DNA of 64,000 nucleotides from the NCBI RefSeq assembly GCF_012927205.1, contig NZ_JABBGC010000002.1, positions 1,550,001 to 1,614,000 of the forward strand, in the 5' to 3' direction. The notes under the pieces are model-generated. The model was given only the letters and a program-made list of their open reading frames with translations, was not told where the DNA came from and ran no database searches. Source of the DNA: Chitinophaga fulva. Lineage in GTDB: Bacteria; Bacteroidota; Bacteroidia; Chitinophagales; Chitinophagaceae. The translations under genes were made by a program, and so were the position numbers. Positions 61,501 through 64,000 of this stretch are shown here, in pieces (the stretch's first letter is position 1; the number at the start of each line of letters is the position of its first letter).

Positions 61501-64000
61501 CTCATGCCGGTTCACCACGCTGCGCAGGGCGGTTGACAGGGCTTCTATGTCCAGCGATCCGCGAAGACGTAACACCGCTGGTACATGATATTGCACGCTT
61601 CCTTCCAGCTGATCGATAAACCAGAGACGTTCCTGGGCGAAGGAAAGCGGAATACGGGAAGGGCGTTTCACGGCTTTAACCGCAGGCAACGACGCCTGGC
61701 TGGTTTCTCCCTGTAAGAAGGCCGCCAGCTGATCTATCACAGGATACAGAAATACAGCCCTCACGGTTGCTTCCACACCTATTTTGTTGCGCAGGGCCGC
61801 TACCATACGCATAGACAACAGGGAGTGCCCTCCCAATTCAAAGAAATTATCGTAAACGCCTATACGCGGCAGTTGCAGTAATTCCTGCCATACCTCCACC
61901 AGCACCTGCTCCATTTCATTCCGTGGCGCTACGTATGTTCGCTGCGGCAGTAAGTCCGTAGCTATTCCCAGCAACGCTTTCCGGTCTGCTTTTCCATTAG
62001 CCGTTAACGGTATTTTATCTATCTCCGTGAAGAAAGATGGTATCATGTATTCCGGCAACCGGCTACGGAGATAAGTGATCACCTCCTCGCGCTTAAAGCT
62101 GCCATCCGGCACCACATAGCCGATGAGCGATTTATTACCGTCAGGTCCTGTTTTGGTCAACACCACCGCTTCTTTTACCTGCGGGCATTGCGTCAGTACA
62201 TTTTCGATCTCGCCCAGCTCTATGCGGAAGCCGCGTATTTTTACCTGGTCATCGATACGTCCCAGGTATTCAAGCGTTCCATCCGGCAACCATCTGCATA
62301 TATCTCCGGTACGGTATAATCTTCCGGCGGCGGATGAGAGTAAAGGATGATGGATAAACCGCTCGGCCGTCAGTTCCGGACGGTTCAGGTACCCCCGGGC
62401 TACTTGTATACCGCCAATATGCAGTTCTCCCGGTATGCCCGCCGGCGCCAGGTTTCCGGCCTTATCAAGGATATAGAGCGGCGTGTTGGCCACCGGTGCG
62501 CCAATGGGTACAGTGCCACCTGGCAATCCACGTTGGGCATGCCAATAGGTAACATCAATAGCCGCTTCTGTAGGACCGTATAAATTATATAATTCCGCTG
62601 TCAGGACCTTCTCATGAAAACGCATTACCTGCTGAGGCTTCAGCGCTTCACCACTACAAAGCACCCTGCGCAATGATCCGCACGTATTTGCCGGCACATC
62701 GTCTAAAAATGCATCCAGCATAGACGGCACAAAATGGATGGTGGTGATATGATGGGCAGCCATTACCTCCCGCAGGTATCCGGCTTCTTTGTGCCCGCCC
62801 GGCTTCGCAAACACCAGTTTAGCGCCAGCTATCAGCGGCCAAAACAGTTCCCAAACGGATACGTCAAAGCAGAAAGTCGTTTTCTGTAATACCGCATCAC
62901 TTTCATCCAGTTTAAAATAATCCTGTGTCCACAACAAACGGTTCACGATACCGCCATGTTCATTCATCACCCCTTTAGGCTGACCGGTGGAACCGGAAGT
63001 ATAAATCATGTAAGCCAGGTGATGCGGCGCCAACGCTGTTTCAACAGGCGTTGACGGTTCCTGCGAAATAATGTCCCATTGTGCATCGGTCAGCACCAAT
63101 GAAACCGTATCGGCAATGGCCGTCAGTTTGCCGGCGCTGGCCGTATCGGTCAGCAGGATATCGGCCTGAATATCGGCGAGCATAAAGCGCACCCTTTCTT
63201 CCGGATACTCCGGATCAATAGGAACGTAGGCGCCGCCAGCTTTCTGGATGCCCAATATAGCGATGATCATTTCCTCGCTACGGTCCAGGCATACCGGCAC
63301 CAGTGTATCTTCCCGGACACCCTTCTTTCTCAGATAATGACCCAGCTGATTGGTTTTCTCATCCAGTTCACGGTAGGTCAACTGCGTGGCTTCAGCTATC
63401 ACCGCTACCCCATCGGGTGTCAGCAATACCTGTTGATGGAACAGGTCTATAATTGTTTTATCCCGTGGGTATTCCGCTACGTGGTTATTAAACGCTAATT
63501 GCAACTGCTCGTCCTCTGCTGTAGTGGTCATCCGCAGGGCGTCGATCTGTGTAGCTGGCGCCATTACAATGGAGCGCAACAGCTGCTCAAAATGTTTCAT
63601 CATTTGTTTAATCCTGTCGGCACTAAACAAATCGGTGCAATATTCTGCATACCCTCGGATACCATCTCCCTGTTCTTCCAGGGAAACGGTGATGTCACAC
63701 AGGGTAGTTTTATGCGTCACTTCCTCATAGGCCAGATGCAGATCGCCCAGTAACAACTCCGGTACCGGTGGCGTATTCTGCAAAATGAACATGGTCTGAT
63801 ATAAAGGGCTGCGGCTCATATCACGGTCCTTCACCACCTGCTCCACTATTTTTTCGAAAGGTACCTGTTGATGCTCATATGCATCCAGCGTGGTACCTTT
63901 CACCTGCTGCAACAGGGAGATGAAAGAAGGATTATCACTGAGGTCTGTTCTTAATGCTACCGTATTCAGGAAGAAGCCTATCAGCCCTTCTGTTTCCTGC
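48556..64000 (-). CDS. Nonribosomal peptide synthetase, terminal four modules (5' end outside window)
   Basis: The frame is open to the right edge; at least 5,147 residues are visible and the start is outside the window. A TTG at 63912 lies inside a condensation domain and is not the start. Order: partial C, A1-PCP1; C2-A2-PCP2-E2; C3-A3-PCP3-E3; C4-A4-PCP4-TE. Carrier serines are in GGHSLLS (PCP1 and PCP4) and GGDSIIT (PCP2 and PCP3); the GGDS form before E domains is the usual pattern. E domains have HHLAVDGVSW and EGHGRE. C3 and C4, following E domains, have HHLLLDGWS. The TE has AHSFGAY with a late GDHFSML. Pocket residues by eye: A1 DVWHLSLIDK (Ser), A2 DLTKIGHIGK (Asp), A3 DAFLIGAVIK (aliphatic), A4 DAYVVAAVCK (aromatic or hydrophobic). 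Confidence 0.96.
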   Translation of the reverse strand, partial: QETEGLIGFFLNTVALRTDLSDNPSFISLLQQVKGTTLDAYEHQQVPFEKIVEQVVKDRDMSRSPLYQTMFILQNTPPVPELLLGDLHLAYEEVTHKTTLCDITVSLEEQGDGIRGYAEYCTDLFSADRIKQMMKHFEQLLRSIVMAPATQIDALRMTTTAEDEQLQLAFNNHVAEYPRDKTIIDLFHQQVLLTPDGVAVIAEATQLTYRELDEKTNQLGHYLRKKGVREDTLVPVCLDRSEEMIIAILGIQKAGGAYVPIDPEYPEERVRFMLADIQADILLTDTASAGKLTAIADTVSLVLTDAQWDIISQEPSTPVETALAPHHLAYMIYTSGSTGQPKGVMNEHGGIVNRLLWTQDYFKLDESDAVLQKTTFCFDVSVWELFWPLIAGAKLVFAKPGGHKEAGYLREVMAAHHITTIHFVPSMLDAFLDDVPANTCGSLRRVLCSGEALKPQQVMRFHEKVLTAELYNLYGPTEAAIDVTYWHAQRGLPGGTVPIGAPVANTPLYILDKAGNLAPAGIPGELHIGGIQVARGYLNRPELTAERFIHHPLLSSAAGRLYRTGDICRWLPDGTLEYLGRIDDQVKIRGFRIELGEIENVLTQCPQVKEAVVLTKTGPDGNKSLIGYVVPDGSFKREEVITYLRSRLPEYMIPSFFTEIDKIPLTANGKADRKALLGIATDLLPQRTYVAPRNEMEQVLVEVWQELLQLPRIGVYDNFFELGGHSLLSMRMVAALRNKIGVEATVRAVFLYPVIDQLAAFLQGETSQASLPAVKAVKRPSRIPLSFAQERLWFIDQLEGSVQYHVPAVLRLRGSLDIEALSTALRSVVNRHEVLRTVIRQNDGRGYQYILGQDNWTLNITDQSAYKESPVALEAFIKKVTDAPFDLSADHMLRADLVVQGPDEHILIITTHHIASDAWSTGILVKELVAFYMAASTGSQVHLDKMDIQYADYAIWQRTYITGDILDKQLAYWKENLAGITPLNLPLDYPRPPVRSTRGGAISFQLPAALTAQLHQFSRQEGVSLFMTLFSAFNVMLYRYSGQEDICVGSPIAGRTQQEVEGLIGFFINMLALRVDLSHNPSFRSLLHQVKQTTLNAFEHQEVPFEKIVDQVVVDNDRSHRPVFQVVFGLQNNVNQPDLQFGDIVLSEETVAHTSAKFDLVFSMDEDEDGLNGTVVYCADLFTQATAARMVGHFQQLLQAVVASPEQHIALLPMLTAAEEQQLLSVKGTYEKEYTKQITFVDLFEAQAHRLPEATAVAFEEDTLTYRELNERANRLAHYLRSRRVKAGTLVPVCMERSLDMVVSILGILKAGGAYVPVEPDFPEDRIRFMLEDTDASNIITLGKYADRLKVGQADIILLDDDWNDIKVHGTDNLPGLTRADHPVYVIYTSGSTGQPKGVVVTHGNLADYISGLTNTLPIKACSSFGLMSSMATDLGNTVIFGALANGGALHIFSKDMVQDTTLLYNYLDKHPIDCMKIVPSHWKALCLPDRLLLPEKLLIFGGEALDSAVAAAVYAAGTGCTVVNHYGPTETTIGKLLHIVDRDATYGESIPVGKPFSATQVYVLSNELQLCPVGVPGGLYIGGEGVAQGYLHNEALTATKFIADPFAPDTHGRLYSTGDMVKYLPDGNILFMGRMDDQVKIRGYRIELGEIERALNNCATVKQAVVIVKKDHLDNKRLVAYVVAEEDVDKEEILQQLTAQLPDYMVPSLLMVLDYFPLLANGKIDKKALPDPDGQGLQTDSYVAPRNEVERTLAGIWEALLGVERVGINDNFFALGGDSIITIQVVSRVRRAGYELQVGDLFDYQTIAMLYAVMSARKGAATTLSADQEIQTGSCGLLPVQQWYFEKEGATPSHFNQSMLLKIDKRIPSSTLSAAIMQLVQFHDSLRFKYTYGAGGWEQAYSATEAMLNIVNLQTESLDELPSMLETYGNSYQRNIDVTKGGCICPVLFLTPAGDAYNRLLLAIHHLAVDGVSWRILLEDLERLIDGLYRNEPVSLGKKSSSYRQWYEALVKYGQTDRLLKQADYWSGMVQQYQPLPVDKTYDGVLRIKDMESCQVKLDASFTQKLLHEVPAAYRTEINDVLLSTLALALNSWAGGDVLIGLEGHGREDIDKGIDIGSTVGWFTSLYPVLLPGNTVGDTGTLLRNLKEQLRQVPDKGIGFGVLKYINKLETLQGNDPWDITFNYLGQFDAVTSGGKWFTITDEPAGAEAGDDYTIRRKIAVNSMVTGGELVLDWSYSSKHYDSSTITALAQKFIDELETLVLQTVAQAAQQPLLTPSDYGLGGLVSNTELDRFLDTPMPGGNKRRDEITAMYRLSGLQEGMLFHGLYDNTVDAYTEQFTYTLHQPDINAFIQSWQHLLQQHTILRSAFYHDAFHVPVQCVYRHAQLPVMQLDLRHLDAAGQEAAWTAHEAEVLQQGVDFTAPPLMKMSLIRLQDDTYRMVWTYHHLLLDGWSMPVLLEELLRTYEALASGKQPEEAAIDHYEEYIRYLERRNKDEESAYWRGYLAGIDNSTLLPFINSADRTKAQGRYKTTPVVLDAAQTRLITAYAQQQRLTVNTLMQGVWGYLLYRYTGNEHVAYGAIVSGRPDDMLGIERKVGMYINTLPVHIAVAPELSVTDWLRDIQAAQVQSRKYQYTPLRDSQRYTSVTGDLFDTLMVYENYPVDEETLSYPWKLQIEQLHVEEHTNYPLSITIGVGQEITILLQHNTALLAPAYIQQISDHFTQVLEYIVRYPAAKISEVVLLNKEEQERIAVTFNTAALPQTTTGKSAIDLFKERVATAPRQTALVFETQELTYQELDKRSDQLALYLMSKGVQKETLVPVCLERSLDMVVAILAILKAGGAYLPIDPSYPAARISYLLEDCRATMMISRGDVAKLLDIPAHIQVIKTNDDWMAIKGEPGITLGTTPAPDDLAYVIYTSGSTGHPKGVMIEHRGLVNLALNMEAVLPLKPGIRVLQFSAFGFDASCFEIFSTLLSGGCLVIPHKEDLLAADKFGEMVRQHEVELLLLPPSYQHTIREELGTIKTIISGGEALNREDTKYFQSKGIRVFNAYGPTENSVITSITDSPLQGDTVVIGKPLANGQVYILDQQGELCPIGVAGEICAGGVGVARGYLYRPALTAEKFIPDHFSGQPGARLYRTGDLGRWLPDGNIEYLGRIDDQVKIRGYRIEPGEIENALLQSGFVTQAVVLVKADDNGHKRLVAYVVPQGTFEKDQVLASLKDKLPPYMVPALLVALEKIPVTANGKVDKAALPEPYTATAHTRAILNGEVEQTLAAIWEELLGIKNIGRNDNFFELGGDSIITIQVVGRAKRFGYDLKPKDLFVHQTIAGLAASLATSKEKVIHSEQGVLTGNSGLTPIQQWYLEEETIAKHFIQQLFVGIDKQIDATILKTAVQQLLLRHDSLRFTYTHKHNGWRQHYGNYAGDLEVVDLRDINAADYATTLAAYCDQYQASLQPEEGIMVRAVLFLTPGSEAANRLLIIVHHLAVDGVSWQIMQDDLEMMLDSLLKGEPVTPAHKTSSYREWQQALVAYGQRKPLLQQREYWQHIVQQYHPLKVDKPYHGELTGNDMDTHVMHLDATLTQLLLQEAPKAYHTEINDVLLAALSAALYAWNGAGVVVGLEGHGREDISANIDISNTVGWFTSLYPVWLNNSADTEPGVLLKEVKEQLRQLPGKGIGYGVLKYINQEDALQGNDPWDITFNYLGQVDAARRNSKWFSTAPEAAGTGNTTDVKVRHKISVNGAVENGELVLYWSYSTHHYNGSTIQELVDKYQAQLQQLITHAVAQASQQPVFTPSDYGLGDIVTNAELDQFLDAPHTSGGVRRDHITGLYRLSSLQEGMLFHGLYNSSDGIYIQQLCCTLDAPDIAVLKESWQHLLQHHSVLRSSFFANVFRIPVQCVQDKVTIPFDELDYRHMDAAAQEAAWTAYEAADLVKGFDFNTPPLMRIALIQLTDERYRMVWTFHHLLLDGWSGSVAVEELLQTYDQLMAGKKPVVTAEEKYEDYIRYLERRDQEEEMAYWKGYLASADSGTLLPFISATAERTKGKGIYEVQEMQLAGAKAKQLLSYAQQHRITVNTVIQAVWAYLLYRYTSQQQVTYGVTVSGRPDDLPGVEKRVGMYINTLPFHTTIDREQGIASWLQQIQQQQVQSREHQYTSLNDMQRWMEIPGDLFDNFLVFENYPVSDLLNTHQWQLQMDNIEMRDHANYPLGIAAVVGEAVAVRFKYNTALLDRAYVTALRGHFQQVLEFIVGHPAAKIGDVVLLNKQEQEQIAVDFNAMPAAYNGDGKTIIDLLKERVVAAPESIALLFEEQVLTYQELDIRSNQLAHYLAGKGVQQETLVPVCLERSPEMIIAILGILKAGGAYLPIDPSYPEARITYLLEDSRATMLITSRDLAEELAIPEHINIIRTDEDRRAISNQPTQALTVAPSPHHLAYVIYTSGSTGNPKGVMIEHKSVVNLALSQAASLRLIPGMRTLQFAAFGFDASCYEIFNTLLSGGSLVLPRKEDLLAADKFGDMVRKQQVELVVLPPSYQHTIREELGTIKTIVSAGEPLNREDAKYFQSKGIRVINAYGPTENTVCTSLTDDPLRGDTVVIGNPVAKVQVYILDQHRELCPVGVTGEICAGGEGVARGYLYRPELTAEKFIPDHFSGKAAARLYRTGDLGRWLPDGSIEYLGRIDDQVKIRGYRIELGEIENALEQCEGVSQAVVVAKGSTDNKSLIAYILPDGTFDRAAIISYLEEKLPDYMVPSLLIKIDRIPITPNGKVDRKALPDPDAGTLSGNTYVAPRNETEEILTDIWQQLLEVDQVGIHDDFFALGGHSLLSIRLIAAIRRKLGKEIALSNIFDTPTIAGLAASLAAPDAGEQTATATGESHIIPLNKSNSRTTVFIIPGQDGLSDGYDELAKALTDTAAVYGIQMPGVLEGERPLYTIAAIAAQNIRWIKALQPHGPYRFIAHSFGAYVLYEMTRQLEAAGETVAFAAILDADAHPGHIDVLNQGAISYQEIFYDSVVEVLQENNVITTTPPAWVTGLKQLVQPLEMKAVVPFISNYLKGKVSEDRLAHVDFIMRLTDIKVSNIEVLNSYQVEGQTNANLHIVKAAAAQWKDKPESLGWDTHTKAVKLFTAPGDHFSMLKQENAVVLAQYLNEQLSAH
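52630..57070 (-). other. NRPS module n-1: C-A(aliphatic)-PCP-E
   Basis: C about 55790-57070 (follows E, so expected DCL type; HHLLLDGWS), A about 54240-55705, PCP about 53990-54210, E about 52630-53945 (HHLAVDGVSW). Pocket D-A-F-L-I-G-A-V-I-K, a hydrophobic pocket with no exact match that I remember; Leu, Ile or Val is likely. The E domain makes the residue D. Confidence 0.8.
57190..61665 (-). other. NRPS module n-2: C-A(Asp)-PCP-E
   Basis: C about 60330-61665, A about 58820-60295, PCP about 58570-58760, E about 57190-58500. The C active-site motif reads HHIASDAWS, where Gly of the usual HHxxxDG is Ala. The A pocket D-L-T-K-I-G-H-I-G-K differs by one conservative residue from the Asp code DLTKVGHIGK. 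The E domain makes this D-Asp. Confidence 0.85.
61725..64000 (-). other. NRPS module n-3: C (partial)-A(Ser)-PCP
   Basis: Condensation domain 3' part (about 63460-64000, with QVPFEKIVEQVV), adenylation domain about 61960-63460 and carrier domain about 61725-61930 (GGHSLLS). Pocket code D-V-W-H-L-S-L-I-D-K, the known Ser code of EntF-type domains. No epimerase, so L-Ser. Boundaries are approximate, set from motif positions. Confidence 0.85.

Noticed and set aside
63912..63912. Start codon of the NRPS at 63912
   Set aside because: It is a TTG in the middle of a condensation domain; the frame stays open and family-like to 64000.

Overview
The window looks like a chromosome segment of a Bacteroidota bacterium close to Chitinophaga. 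The evidence is the gene families: SusC-like/OMP beta-barrel receptors with an N-terminal carboxypeptidase-regulatory fold, a propeller sensor kinase, LytS/LytTR pairs, a type IX secretion C-terminal sorting domain, LamG-repeat surface proteins, and promoters of the TTTG / TAnnTTTG type. This is inferred from recognised families; no rRNA or other taxonomic marker is present. No tRNA, rRNA, CRISPR array, insertion sequence or phage gene was seen.

Layout. 1-5636 (minus) is the 5' part of a giant secreted beta-helix/LamG-repeat protein that runs off the left edge. 6254-9935 holds a NarL/LuxR response regulator and a propeller histidine kinase, convergent with overlapping 3' ends. 10107-14412 holds a small beta/gamma-crystallin-like protein, a LytTR regulator/LytS kinase pair, and a divergent ABC-2 type exporter. 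14402-19548 has an XRE-pentapeptide protein, a lipoprotein and an outer membrane receptor, the last downstream of an OmpR-type regulator/kinase pair (19655-21369). 21476-25880 has a di-haem cytochrome c peroxidase divergent from a secreted purple-acid-phosphatase-like enzyme. 25957-35186 is a mixed accessory stretch: a bulb-lectin/putative papain-fold protein, a radical SAM enzyme, two AraC regulators each downstream of a Rossmann oxidoreductase, a secreted metallopeptidase, a YwqG-like protein and an ABM-domain protein. 35432-43525 carries AsmA, HopJ, an alpha/beta hydrolase, a folE remnant, a DUF2167 membrane protein, a YcaQ/AlkX-like DNA glycosylase and a secreted protein.

The most notable locus is 42692-64000 (minus), the 3' end of a nonribosomal peptide cluster. 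The synthetase (more than 5,147 residues in the window, 5' end beyond it) reads C(partial)-A-PCP / C-A-PCP-E / C-A-PCP-E / C-A-PCP-TE. The binding-pocket residues I read by eye give Ser for the first A domain and Asp for the second, and hydrophobic or aromatic residues for the last two. The released peptide should therefore end ...Ser-D-Asp-D-(aliphatic)-(aromatic/hydrophobic). Behind it on the same strand come a SyrD/PvdE-type cyclic peptide exporter, a type II thioesterase overlapping that exporter, an outer membrane beta-barrel receptor 17 bases further on, and a small secreted protein. A strong UUCG-loop terminator sits 2 bases after the synthetase stop and probably sets a lower level for the export/receptor genes. 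The best candidate for an undescribed system is this coupling of a peptide synthetase with its own inner-membrane exporter and outer-membrane receptor.
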